A stretch of 64,000 nt of DNA. Source: Terriglobia bacterium (GTDB lineage Bacteria; Acidobacteriota; Terriglobia; Acidiferrales; UBA7541). The notes under the pieces are model-generated. The model saw only the letters and a program-made list of their open reading frames with translations. It did not search any database and was not told the DNA's origin. Shown one piece after another: positions 36,201-43,790 of the stretch; the stretch's first letter is position 1; every line of letters starts with the position of its first letter. Made by a program: the position numbers and the translations under genes. The stretch covers positions 1 through 64,000 of the forward strand of contig JAIQGC010000027.1 of NCBI GenBank assembly GCA_020072805.1, read 5' to 3'.

Positions 36201-37044
36201 GTGGTACAGCGGTTTGCAGGCGTCCGTGAAGCACCAGATGAGCCATGGGCTGGCGGCCAACTTCAACTACACGTGGAGCCACTCGATTGACACTGGATCG
36301 GACTGGCACAGCGGTGCAACTTCGGCTAATGGCGCGGCGGCGGGCGACGGCTATTCACTCGACCCGACGATGCCCATGCTGGACAAGGGCAACTCAACGT
36401 TCGATGTCCGGCACCGCGTAACCCTCAACTACATCTATGAGATTCCCTATGGAAAAGATCAGAAGGGGCTCATGCACAAAGTGCTGGGCGGCTGGCAGTG
36501 GAACGGCCTCTGGTCGTTCCAGACCGGCGCGCACTTCACTCCCTATTGCGGCCGCAACGCTAACCGTTGCGACTTCAACTATGACGGCGAGCGCAACGAC
36601 CGGCCGGACGTGCTGGTTGGCAATACCTACAATCCCAGCCGTGACCAGTGGGCCAATGGCTGGTTCGCCGGATCGGGGATGTCAGCATGGTGCGGGACCA
36701 TTGATGGCAGCGGCAACGCCGTCCCTGGCGCCTGCAGTGCGGCAACGTCATTCTTCCAGACACCGTGCGTAGGTTGCGACGGAAACCTGGGACGGAATAC
36801 GTTCACCGGACCGGGGCAGTGGAGCACGGACGAATCGCTGCTGAAGAACTTGAAGCTGACGGAGCGGTTCAACGTGCAATTCCGCTTCGAAGTATTCAAC
36901 GCCATGAACCGCGCCAACTTCAAGCTGCCCAGCAGCTCGACGGGGGCCAACTATGCCAACCGGATCAACAGCGGCAACTTCGGTCAGTCCGCGGGGACGT
37001 TCTCGCCGCGCCTGATGCAGTTTGGGTTGAAGCTGCTCTGGTAA
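33268..37044 (+). CDS. TonB-dependent receptor with carboxypeptidase-regulatory-like N-terminal domain
   Basis: Outer-membrane protein of 1258 residues, preceded by GGGGGTGA. The signal peptide ends at VPASAQ. A CarboxypepD_reg-like domain follows (GTVMDPQGAAVANAEVVATN, EGAYRITELPVGNYKITVSA). Next come the plug (SSMPLNGRNVFDLMQLAPGA, ADIVQEFQELTLNMSAQYGN, GGVVNVVTKSGGN) and a long barrel ending in LMQFGLKLLW with a terminal aromatic residue. It is a single-gene unit: an operator-like region upstream and a strong terminator downstream. It is paralogous in architecture to the receptor at 749 but lacks the Met/Gly-rich insert. The energising partner could be TonB at 57097. The substrate cannot be read. 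Confidence 0.93.
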   Translation: MIFSNRSLVACVCLLAAIFAVAVVPASAQVQNVILTGTVMDPQGAAVANAEVVATNTATNVSTTAKTNAEGAYRITELPVGNYKITVSATGFKKAIKGDVYLSAGSIQRADITLTIGQQAETVMVEAGAVTVQTDDSRLTSNIDASQVSSMPLNGRNVFDLMQLAPGAVNADGVSFENGHNTVVNGLRPNFNGFLINGSSDKGLSGGITTVPNADIVQEFQELTLNMSAQYGNSAGGVVNVVTKSGGNDIHGSAYEFVRNDKFDANDFFRKSSGDPTLADKPSKLRFNQFGGTLTGPIMKDKLFFTASFQGERFNTAAVPSPITSESPEWRQAVIAGLPNSTAALIYQNFPTTSPGNPSGPNAVDLTTYVGGASKFASLMCPDNYPIGFGQIAAKFQALFGVLASDDFSTAGPSGAACSVTPSLQAGSVTNRTMPFLNDNVVVFGSQVQGNLFNGNEWSGRVDWVHKNDRVFGEYYWLHSSDGFGPFNASSSIHGFTNPVKTASPNMQLSWVHTISPNWVNEAKAGYSLGRVDITVANPGVPAIGFDDGSAGFGSYNGYPQTFHENIYTYGDMMSFQKGKHALKVGVDFRRNIENSEFNVARPSYYFFDQLYFAADAPYGMAAGVDPGFVSSQPAQLSSNVRHWRNLEMGAFFQDDWKVSRKLTLNLGIRYDLYTRHTEKMGKVTTFLPGPGCQYPANGYCADWVLNANIPSGNPGCDTPEQMAKNVLAGVCGPGGFAVANSLGAGNHKNFGPRAGFAYDPWGNGKTAIRGGFGLSYEGTLYNPLSNSRWNPPYYSFNGVANALGGDVNAVVYGPTAYAGNVADCAPAIFDLGGNVIGGTNCTPSGVAPTYTGAGANPGIGTGSQSVGNIQGYNSWNSNFANLTGIVWPSGLRDPLVLNYYFGFQREIMAKTTIEVNYVGTQGRHLFRAEQANRLPGNRLGAGTQVTDAFGRVLTGFGHRYLNPNYGRLRVWENVSKSWYSGLQASVKHQMSHGLAANFNYTWSHSIDTGSDWHSGATSANGAAAGDGYSLDPTMPMLDKGNSTFDVRHRVTLNYIYEIPYGKDQKGLMHKVLGGWQWNGLWSFQTGAHFTPYCGRNANRCDFNYDGERNDRPDVLVGNTYNPSRDQWANGWFAGSGMSAWCGTIDGSGNAVPGACSAATSFFQTPCVGCDGNLGRNTFTGPGQWSTDESLLKNLKLTERFNVQFRFEVFNAMNRANFKLPSSSTGANYANRINSGNFGQSAGTFSPRLMQFGLKLLW

Positions 37045-37066
37045 TCGGCTAAGCAAACAGGAGTCG

Positions 37067-37096
37067 GGGCCCGGCGGCGACGCCGGGCCCTTTTTC
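37067..37096 (+). terminator. Rho-independent terminator after TonB receptor
   Basis: A perfect 10-bp GC stem, GGGCCCGGCG (37067-37076) and CGCCGGGCCC (37081-37090), closed by a GCGA tetraloop of the GNRA type and followed by TTTTTC. It lies 23 bases after the receptor stop. This is the clearest intrinsic terminator in the window. Confidence 0.92.
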
Positions 37097-37194
37097 ATTT
37101 CAGGTTGGCTGTGGCGGACGGGGAGTGTGGTAGGCTCGGCGCGAAGGCGGCGCGGATAGCCGCTTGGGGATGGATTGCGGGTCCATCGATGGTT

Positions 37195-37221
37195 GAGATC
37201 CTTCGCTTCGCTCAGGATGAC
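37195..37221. repeat. GAGATCCTTCG...GGATGAC interspersed repeat copy
   Basis: A short element related in inverse orientation to those at 23339 and 38281. It falls inside the longest open frame of the next gene, where it would encode RSFASLRMT, a translation artefact often seen in annotations of such genomes. This argues for the downstream start at 37244. Confidence 0.6.
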
Positions 37222-37243
37222 AAATCGTGAAACGGGTGTGGGC

Positions 37244-38254
37244 ATGAATGGCGATGCAGGACGATGGGGCAGGATTGCGGTTTGGGCAGGATGGCGGCTG
37301 CTAGCGCTGCTGGTGGTGTGCGCGGGAGGGGTGCGGGCGCAGGAGGAGGGAAATATTGCCGGGCAGATCGTCCTGGAAAACGCGCAGATGGCGGATGTGC
37401 GCATGGATGTGGTGCTGGAGGGGCGTGGGTCGATTGTGAGCAGGACGGTCAGCGATAACGAGGGCAAGTTCGAGTTTTTGCAGCTGCCCGCGAATACCTA
37501 TTATGTGGTGGTGGAGGCGGAGGGGTACCAGCCGGTGCGGATGACGGCGGCGGTGAATCCGACGGTGATACCCACCACCTATGTGCGCGTAATGCTGCGG
37601 CGGAAGGCGCTGGAGCGCGCGGCGGAAGAGGCGCGGTGGGGCAGCGTGGACGTGGCCGAACTGGAGAAAAAATATCCGCCGGAGGTGAGGAAGGAGTACG
37701 AGGCGGGGCAGAAGGCCGAAGCGCGCGGGGAGAACGCGGCGGCGATGGGGCACTATGAGGCGGCGCTGCGGATTGCGCCGGGGTTTTATCCGGCCCGGAC
37801 GAGTTTGGGTTACCGCAAGATGCAGCAGGGGGATTTTTCCGGGGCGGAGGAGGAGTTCCGGCGGGTGCTGGAGGCGAGCGGGAGGAACGCGGAGGCATCC
37901 ATTTTTCTGGGCAACGTGCTGTATCTGACGCACCGGGATGAAGAGGCGCGCAAAGCGCTGGAGGCCGGGCTGCGGCTGGCGCCGTTTTCGGCGCTGGGGC
38001 ATTGCCTGAACGGGCAGGTGCTGGCGCGGCTGGGGGAGAAGGCGCTGGCGGAGCGGGAATTGAAGGCGGCGCGGGAGTTTGATCCGCGGATGCCGCAGGC
38101 GGCGATGGCGCTGGGGACGTTTTATTTGCAGGCGGGGCGGCAGAGCGAGGCGGTGGCGGTGTTCGAGGCGTTTCTGAAACAGTTTCCCAAGGATCCGGCC
38201 GCAGCGAAAGTGCGTGAAGCATTGGCGCGGCTGAAGCAGACGGATAAGCCGTAG
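37244..38254 (+). CDS. Secreted carboxypeptidase-regulatory-like and TPR protein
   Basis: Protein of about 336 residues. ATG 37244 is chosen because it precedes the signal peptide (WRLLALLVVCAGGVRAQE) and excludes the interspersed repeat upstream. The N-terminal domain is a CarboxypepD_reg-like beta sandwich (NIAGQIVLENAQMADVRMDV, EGKFEFLQLPANTYYVVVEA, EGYQPVRM). From about residue 160 there are five or so TPRs (EYEAGQKAEARGENAAAMGHY, ASIFLGNVLYLTHRDEEARK, MALGTFYLQAGRQSEAVAVF). No catalytic motif. It is the same combination of modules used by the receptors in this window, suggesting an envelope scaffold. It ends near a hairpin repeat at 38281. Confidence 0.85.
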   Translation: MNGDAGRWGRIAVWAGWRLLALLVVCAGGVRAQEEGNIAGQIVLENAQMADVRMDVVLEGRGSIVSRTVSDNEGKFEFLQLPANTYYVVVEAEGYQPVRMTAAVNPTVIPTTYVRVMLRRKALERAAEEARWGSVDVAELEKKYPPEVRKEYEAGQKAEARGENAAAMGHYEAALRIAPGFYPARTSLGYRKMQQGDFSGAEEEFRRVLEASGRNAEASIFLGNVLYLTHRDEEARKALEAGLRLAPFSALGHCLNGQVLARLGEKALAERELKAAREFDPRMPQAAMALGTFYLQAGRQSEAVAVFEAFLKQFPKDPAAAKVREALARLKQTDKP

Positions 38255-38280
38255 CAGGCTGCTGAAAAAGTCCTCTTGCT

Positions 38281-38367
38281 GTCATCCCGAGCACGGCGAG
38301 GGATCTGCTTAATGCTGAATACAAAGAAAAAGCAGATTCCTCGTCGCCTGCGGCTCCTCGGAATGAC
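38281..38367. repeat. Long imperfect hairpin repeat (same family as 23339)
   Basis: The left arm GTCATCCCGAGCACGGCGAG then GGATCTGCTT is matched by an inverted right arm ending CTCCTCGGAATGAC (with AAGCAGATTCCTCG inside), around an AT-rich centre. The whole is an 87-bp snap-back element between two convergent genes (37244 and 38398), where it could also act as a bidirectional transcription barrier. Confidence 0.65.
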
Positions 38368-38397
38368 AGCCTGCCTCCCCTGTAAACGTGTGGCGGC

Positions 38398-40512
38398 CTA
38401 CTTGCGGTTGGCGATGAGTTCGCAGAGGCGGCGGTCGAGGCGGCAAGCGGAAGCGTATTCCTGCTTAGCGAGGGCGGGCTGGTTGAGGCGCTCGTAGACG
38501 AAGCCGAGATTGAGGTGGGCCTGGGCGAAGGACGGGTCGGCCTCGATGGCACGGCGGTAGTTCGCGGCGGCGTCGTCGAGGCGGTTCATGCGGCTGTAGC
38601 AGATGCCCAGGCTGTTGAGGGGGGCGGGATCGCGCAGGCCGAGTTCGGCGGCGCGGGAGAGGTCTTCGGAGGCGCTGACATAAGTGGCTTCGGCGACGGA
38701 GAGCAGGCCGCGGTCGCGGAAGGCGGGAGCGAAATTGGGCTGAAGAGTCAGGACTTTATCGAGAGCGGCGCGGCTGGCGCGCGCGTCGCGCTGCGCCGCC
38801 TCGATCTGCGCGAGCAGGTACCAGGCGCGGAAGTTGCCGGAATTTTCAGCGAGCAGCGTGCCGATGAGGTCGCGCGCGGGCGCGGCTTTGCCTTGCAGGC
38901 CCAGCGCGCGGGCCAGTCCCATGCGCGCCTGGTCGAAGCCGGGATTGAGCGCGGCGGCGCGGCCAAACTGCTTTTCCGCCTCTTTCCATTGGGCGTTGTG
39001 GGAGGCGGCTTCGCCGAGGAGGAAGGGAATCAGGTAAAGATTGGGTTCGGCGTGTTCGAGGCGGGCCAGCAGGGCGCGGGCGGCGGGAAAATTTCCCGCG
39101 GAGATGAGATCGGTGGCGCGCAGGACGTCTTCGTACGTGGAGAGCTTATCCTTGGGGTCGGCGAGTTTGGAGCCAGACGCGGCAGGCGCTTTATACGCGA
39201 CATAGCCGAGCGAGCGCAGCTTTTCCAGCACTTCGGGGCTGGCGCCGGTGGCGTTGCCGCCGTCGGGCGCGGCGGGAGCGGCGTAGGTGGCCAGCAGTTG
39301 CGTGATCTGCTCGCGCATGCGGGAAGCGACGGCCGGGTCTTTCTCGGCGAGGTTGGTCTTTTCCGCGGGATCGCTGGGGTGCTCGTAAAGTTCCTGGCGA
39401 GGCGCGTCTATATAATGGTAGCGCGAAGTCTGCAACCCTCGTAACGCACTCCATCCAAATGAGTTAGCTGGATACATCGTTTCCGAGTAGGCGGCCCGCT
39501 GGGGGGCGTGTGGCTGCCCGGTGATGAAGGGAAGAAGGCTTGGGGCCTGGAACTGTTTCTGGATGGGGTCGGTGAGGCCGGCGAGGTCGAGCACGGTGGG
39601 GCCGACCTGGATGGTCTCCACGGCGTCGGAGACGCGCTGTGCGGCGCGGGGAGTGGAGCGCGCGGGCTTGACGATGAGCGGCACATGCACGGTGGAGTCG
39701 TAGACAAAGAAGCCGTGTTCGCGCTCGCCGTGCTCGCCCAGGGATTCCCCGTGGTCGCTCAGGAAAACGAAGACGGTGCCGCCGTAGAGGTCGTGGGGCT
39801 GCTGCTTGAGCCAGGAGAAGAGGCGGGCGAGTTGGCTGTCGGCGTAGGCGATTTCGCCGTCGTAAGGTTTTTCCGCATATTGCGAGCGGAAAGGTTCGGG
39901 CGGATTGTAAGGGCTGTGCGGGTCGTAGAGATGCAGCCATAGGAAAAAGGGTTGGGTGGATTTGGAGCGGGCGTCCAGCCAGGCGATGGCGTGGTCCACA
40001 CTCTCGCCGGCGGGGCGTTCGACCAGGGAGATATTTTTCTGGAGAAACTCCTGCCCGGCAAAGGCATCGTCGTAGCTGTCGAAGCCGCGGGCCAGTCCCC
40101 ATCCGCGGTCTAACACAAAGGAGCTGACCACGGCGGCGGTGGAGTAGCCGTTGGACTGGAAAGTTTCCGCGAGCGTGCGGAAGCGCGGGCTGAGGGGCTG
40201 GCCGGTAAAGTCCTGGACGCCGTTATGGAAGGGATAGGTGCCGGTGAAGATGGCGGCGTGGGAAGGCCAGGTCAGAGGCACCTGGGAGATACCGCGCTCG
40301 AAGACTACGCCGTCAAGGGCCAGGGCGTCCACGCTGGGCGTGAGGCCGCCCGCGTGGCCGTAGGCTCCCAGGCGGTCGGCGCGCAGGGTGTCCACGGTAA
40401 TAAGGATGACGTTGGGATGCGAGGGAGGGCTCTTGCGGCATCCGGCGAAGGAGAGGCCGAGTGCGCAGAGCAGGAGAAAAGCGGAGCGAAGAAGCGCGCG
40501 AAGGGAGGGCAT
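38398..40512 (-). CDS. Sulfatase-like lipoprotein with C-terminal TPR array
   Basis: Protein of 704 residues with a probable lipoprotein signal (LLLCALGLSFAGC, Cys25). The AP-superfamily sulfatase fold is visible: NVILITVDTLRADRLGAYG (metal Asp41), VPLTWPSHAAIFTGTYP, LWLHLYDPHSPYNPP, and VFLSDHGESLGEHGE (Asp253, His254). The position occupied in true sulfatases by the formylglycine Cys/Ser of CxPSR holds Thr81 (TWPSH), so arylsulfatase chemistry is doubtful; a phosphohydrolase, phosphotransferase or other ester hydrolase is more likely. After EVLEKLRSLGYVAY (428-440) come about seven TPRs. The start ATG abuts the TAA of the paralogue at 40513, so the two form an operon. Confidence 0.88.
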   Translation of the reverse strand: MPSLRALLRSAFLLLCALGLSFAGCRKSPPSHPNVILITVDTLRADRLGAYGHAGGLTPSVDALALDGVVFERGISQVPLTWPSHAAIFTGTYPFHNGVQDFTGQPLSPRFRTLAETFQSNGYSTAAVVSSFVLDRGWGLARGFDSYDDAFAGQEFLQKNISLVERPAGESVDHAIAWLDARSKSTQPFFLWLHLYDPHSPYNPPEPFRSQYAEKPYDGEIAYADSQLARLFSWLKQQPHDLYGGTVFVFLSDHGESLGEHGEREHGFFVYDSTVHVPLIVKPARSTPRAAQRVSDAVETIQVGPTVLDLAGLTDPIQKQFQAPSLLPFITGQPHAPQRAAYSETMYPANSFGWSALRGLQTSRYHYIDAPRQELYEHPSDPAEKTNLAEKDPAVASRMREQITQLLATYAAPAAPDGGNATGASPEVLEKLRSLGYVAYKAPAASGSKLADPKDKLSTYEDVLRATDLISAGNFPAARALLARLEHAEPNLYLIPFLLGEAASHNAQWKEAEKQFGRAAALNPGFDQARMGLARALGLQGKAAPARDLIGTLLAENSGNFRAWYLLAQIEAAQRDARASRAALDKVLTLQPNFAPAFRDRGLLSVAEATYVSASEDLSRAAELGLRDPAPLNSLGICYSRMNRLDDAAANYRRAIEADPSFAQAHLNLGFVYERLNQPALAKQEYASACRLDRRLCELIANRK

Positions 40513-42495
40513 TTAAGGCTTTTCGCCTCCGTCCTGCGCTTTGCGCAGTTCTTCGTCGGCCTCGTTGTCCAATCCCTTGGCGCGCAAAGCCTTCACCAAA
40601 GCCGCGCGGGCCTTGGCCAGGCGCGGCTCGATTTCCAAGGCGGCGCGCAAGGAGGCGATGGCTTCATCGAGCTTTCCCTGGAACAGCAGGAGTTCCCCGA
40701 TGGCCTCGTGAGCCTGGGCGTAGTCCGGATTGATCTTGAGCGCCTGGCGCAGGGCGTCTTCCGCCTCGTCCATTTTTCCCATGCGCACATAGGCCGCGCC
40801 GAGATTGTAGGCCGCCGAAAAGTTCGTGGCATCCAGCTCGAGCGTGCGGCGCAGCGTGGCCACCGCGTTCTCCCAGTCTCCGCTCTGGGCGTAGGCCAGC
40901 CCCAGATAGTAGGTGGCCAGGGAGTAGCTGGGGCTTATCTTGAGGACGACCTGGAACTCCGCGATGGAGGCGGGAAAATCATTCTGGTGGTAATAATTGA
41001 GGGCCAGCAGGTAATGCACCGGCAGGGAATTGGGCTCGGCTTTTTCGGCTTCGCGCAGCTTCGCCAGCGATTCCGCGTAGCGCCCCCGCTGGCTATCGGT
41101 CAGGGCATCGGACACTAGCGTGTAGACCTGGATGCGGTCCTTGGGGTCGGGCAAGCGCCGGTCGCTGAGCACCTCATCGCCGCCGCCGGAGACGGCCACG
41201 TAGCCCAGCGATTTCAGGCGCTCCATCAGAACCGGGTCGAGGCCGGTTGTTTCCGCGGTTTTTTCGCCGGGGGACGGCGAGTTCTGCGCGATGAACTGGC
41301 CGAGGCGCTTGCGCATCTCGTTGGCCACGGCGCGCCGCGACGCATAGAGATTGTTCAACTCCCGGGGGTCGCTGGAAAGGTCGTAAAGTTCAGGCCTGGG
41401 GGCGTCAATGAAGTGGTACTGGCGGAACCGGATGCCGCGCAACTCGCTCCAGTTAAAGTGCAGCCGCGGCATATAGGTCTCCGCGTAGATTTCCACAGGA
41501 TCCCCGCCGGCCTTTGCGGACATGTCCGCGGCCAGGCTGCGTCCCTGTAGCTCTTTCGGGCGGCTCGACCCGCTCAGCTCCAGAATGGTCGGCAGGAGGT
41601 CCGCCAGACTCGCGGGCTCATTCACCACGGGTTTGTGTGGCTGCGAACCGGCGGGCAGCTTGAAGATCAGCGGCACGTGCAGCGTGCTGTCATAGATGAA
41701 GAAGCCGTGGGTCTTCTCGCCGTGGTCGCCCAGGCCCTCGCCGTGGTCCGCCGCCAGGACGATTAGCGTGCGATCATAGAGGCCCCGTGCTTTCAGGTAG
41801 GCCACCACTCGCCCCACCTGCGCATCCACAAAGGCGATTCCGCCGTCATAGGGGCGCGTGCGATAGCGCTGGCGGTAGGGAGCGGGCGGGTTGTAAGGTT
41901 CATGGGCGTCGTAGAGATGCACCCACAGCAGGAAGGGTTTCCGCGCGTGCCCCGCGAGCCAGCCCAAGGCGTGGTCCACCACCTCGTTGCCGGGGCGCAT
42001 CATGGCATCGATGTTTTTCTCGTCCAGGCGGCTGAAATCGAAGTGGTCGTAGTAAAAATCAAAGCCGCGGTTGAGCCCGAAGCGCGAATCCAGCACGGCC
42101 GAGCCCAGCGATGCCCCGGTGGCGTAGCCCCGGGCCCGCAGCAGAGTGGCCAGCGTGGGCTGCGAGGAGTTCAGGCGATTGCCGCTGAAGTCGTGCATTC
42201 CTGTGCGCATCGGGTAGGTTCCGGTCAGCATGACGCTGTGCGAAGGCAGGGTCACGGGCACGGCGGTATAGGCGCTGGCGAAGCGCACTCCGTCCGCGGC
42301 CAGCGCGTCCATGTGCGGCGTTTCGATGAGTTTATAGCCATAGCAGCCGAGATGGTCGGCGCGTACGGTGTCAATGGTGATCAGGACGACGTTGGGCGAG
42401 CCGCCCTCCTGCGGGGGCGCGGCGGCGGCGAACAAGGGAGCGCCAAGGGCGGTGGCCGTCAGGACAAAGAGCCGGGAGAGGAAGGAAAATCGCAT
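40513..42495 (-). CDS. Sulfatase-like exported protein with C-terminal TPR array (paralogue)
   Basis: Protein of about 660 residues. ATG 42495 gives a good signal peptide (MRFSFLSRLFVLTATALG); the longer frame adds 19 unlikely residues. The fold is the same as in its neighbour: NVVLITIDTVRADHLGCYG (Asp42), VPVTLPSHSVMLTGTYP with Thr82 in the nucleophile position, LWVHLYDAHEPYNPP, VLAADHGEGLGDHGEKTHGF. An LGY segment (MERLKSLGYVAVSGG) joins the enzyme to about six TPRs ending EELRKAQDGGEKP. It is the promoter-proximal gene of a two-gene unit; TAA is followed at once by the ATG of the partner (TAAATG). Tandem duplication followed by divergence is likely. Confidence 0.88.
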   Translation of the reverse strand: MRFSFLSRLFVLTATALGAPLFAAAAPPQEGGSPNVVLITIDTVRADHLGCYGYKLIETPHMDALAADGVRFASAYTAVPVTLPSHSVMLTGTYPMRTGMHDFSGNRLNSSQPTLATLLRARGYATGASLGSAVLDSRFGLNRGFDFYYDHFDFSRLDEKNIDAMMRPGNEVVDHALGWLAGHARKPFLLWVHLYDAHEPYNPPAPYRQRYRTRPYDGGIAFVDAQVGRVVAYLKARGLYDRTLIVLAADHGEGLGDHGEKTHGFFIYDSTLHVPLIFKLPAGSQPHKPVVNEPASLADLLPTILELSGSSRPKELQGRSLAADMSAKAGGDPVEIYAETYMPRLHFNWSELRGIRFRQYHFIDAPRPELYDLSSDPRELNNLYASRRAVANEMRKRLGQFIAQNSPSPGEKTAETTGLDPVLMERLKSLGYVAVSGGGDEVLSDRRLPDPKDRIQVYTLVSDALTDSQRGRYAESLAKLREAEKAEPNSLPVHYLLALNYYHQNDFPASIAEFQVVLKISPSYSLATYYLGLAYAQSGDWENAVATLRRTLELDATNFSAAYNLGAAYVRMGKMDEAEDALRQALKINPDYAQAHEAIGELLLFQGKLDEAIASLRAALEIEPRLAKARAALVKALRAKGLDNEADEELRKAQDGGEKP

Positions 42496-42704
42496 GAGTT
42501 CGCTGGCCTCGGAAAGAGATGCGCATATTGTCGCGTTGAAATTATACGTCAACGGCGGGGCCGGGCGCAGCGGGAAAGACCGGCAAATTGGGGCAATTGG
42601 GGAGCGCGCGGTTGCGCGGATGCGATATAATCTGCCCAGTGCCGGGAAAACCGCGCCGCGGGCAATGGCTCCGAATCGAATGGAACCGGAGAAGGGGAGT
42701 GGCC

Positions 42705-42911
42705 GTGTTTGGGAATAAAGTCAGGATCGACGACGAGTTGTACGCGCGGGCGAAGAAGTGCGCCGAGCTGGCCGGATACTCTTCCGCCGAGGAGTTTATC
42801 CAGCACGTGGTGGAAAAAGAGATCAACAAGATCATGGGATCGGATTCGGGTGAAGGGGATACCCCCGAAGAAATCAAAAAGCGGCTGCAGGGCCTTGGCT
42901 ATATCGAATAG
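42705..42911 (+). CDS. Small helical protein (ribbon-helix-helix-like) with C-terminal LGY tail
   Basis: Protein of about 68 residues. GTG 42705 is chosen because AAGGGGAG lies 5 bases upstream and the product then starts VFGNKVRIDDELYARAKKCA; GTG 42699 is the alternative. The first strand and two helices (VRIDDELYARAKKCAELAGY, SSAEEFIQHVVEKEINKIM) look like a ribbon-helix-helix DNA-binding unit, but this is an impression only. The C-terminus TPEEIKKRLQGLGYIE repeats the LGY tail seen in the adjacent sulfatase-like proteins and in CysC. It heads a plus-strand group with the membrane protein and phosphodiesterase that follow. Confidence 0.65.
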   Translation: MFGNKVRIDDELYARAKKCAELAGYSSAEEFIQHVVEKEINKIMGSDSGEGDTPEEIKKRLQGLGYIE

Positions 42912-42971
42912 GCGCGCCCGGCCCGATTCCGCGGGCCGTGCAAAAGGCCGGCTGGGGGCAGGTCCAAACGC

Positions 42972-43790
42972 ATGACGGCGCTGCTCTCCTGGATGGACAA
43001 GGGGTTTGATTTTCTGTTCCGGTTGCTGCGCGTGCTGCCGCCCTTCGCGGTCCTGGCCGTATTTTCGGCGGCGACGGCGGTGCTGGCGCTCGTGGTGGTG
43101 CGCTGGACCTCGGACCAGCAGGCCATCCGCAGGGTGAAGGACCGCATCGGCGCGCACGTTCTGGAAGTGCGCCTGTTTCCCGACCAGTTGCGCGTGGTCC
43201 TGCGCGCCTATCTCTCCCTGTTCGGCCATACCCTGCTCTATCTGCGCTATTCCCTGCGCCCGCTGCTGTTCATGACCCTGCCGCTGCTGCTGCTCTTCGT
43301 GCAACTGGAAGGATATTTCGGGCGTGCGGCGGCGCCCGTGGACCGCGATTTTCTTCTGCGCGTGATTCTGCGCCAGGCCGATGCGCTGCCGGAGGTTTCC
43401 CTGCGTTTGCCGCCCGGCTTGGTGCAGCAGGCGCCGCCGGTGCGCATTGCCGCCGAGCGGGAAGTGGATTGGCGGCTGCGGGCGGAACAACCCGGAGTGA
43501 GTGAAATCCTATTGCGCGCGGGAGACAGCGAAGCGACCAAGAGGATCGTCGCCGGGGACGAGTTCACGCGCATCACCCCAGTGCGGGAGAGCGGCGGGTT
43601 GTGGGCGCGCATGCTCAACCCGGGAGAAGCGAGCTTGCCCGCGGGAGGCGCGGTGGAAAGAATGGAAATCGAATATCCGGCGCGGGTGTTTCATCTATGG
43701 GGCTGGGAAGTGGACTGGCTGGTGCCCTACCTGGCGCTGACGCTGCTCGCCGCGCTGTTGCTCAAGGGCGTCTTCGGGACGGAGCTATGA
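42972..43790 (+). CDS. Membrane protein of unknown function
   Basis: Protein of 272 residues with one hydrophobic helix near the N-terminus (PPFAVLAVFSAATAVLALVVV), a basic amphipathic stretch (WTSDQQAIRRVKDRIGAHVL), further hydrophobic segments (YLRYSLRPLLFMTLPLLLLF), a beta-rich extracytoplasmic part of about 130 residues with many Arg/Glu, and a C-terminal membrane helix (WLVPYLALTLLAALLL). The helix, basic hairpin, helix-pair order vaguely recalls the YidC/Get1/EMC3 insertase superfamily, but I see no decisive motif. Its stop overlaps the ATG of the phosphodiesterase (ATGA), so they are translationally coupled and probably function together at the membrane. Confidence 0.6.
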   Translation: MTALLSWMDKGFDFLFRLLRVLPPFAVLAVFSAATAVLALVVVRWTSDQQAIRRVKDRIGAHVLEVRLFPDQLRVVLRAYLSLFGHTLLYLRYSLRPLLFMTLPLLLLFVQLEGYFGRAAAPVDRDFLLRVILRQADALPEVSLRLPPGLVQQAPPVRIAAEREVDWRLRAEQPGVSEILLRAGDSEATKRIVAGDEFTRITPVRESGGLWARMLNPGEASLPAGGAVERMEIEYPARVFHLWGWEVDWLVPYLALTLLAALLLKGVFGTEL

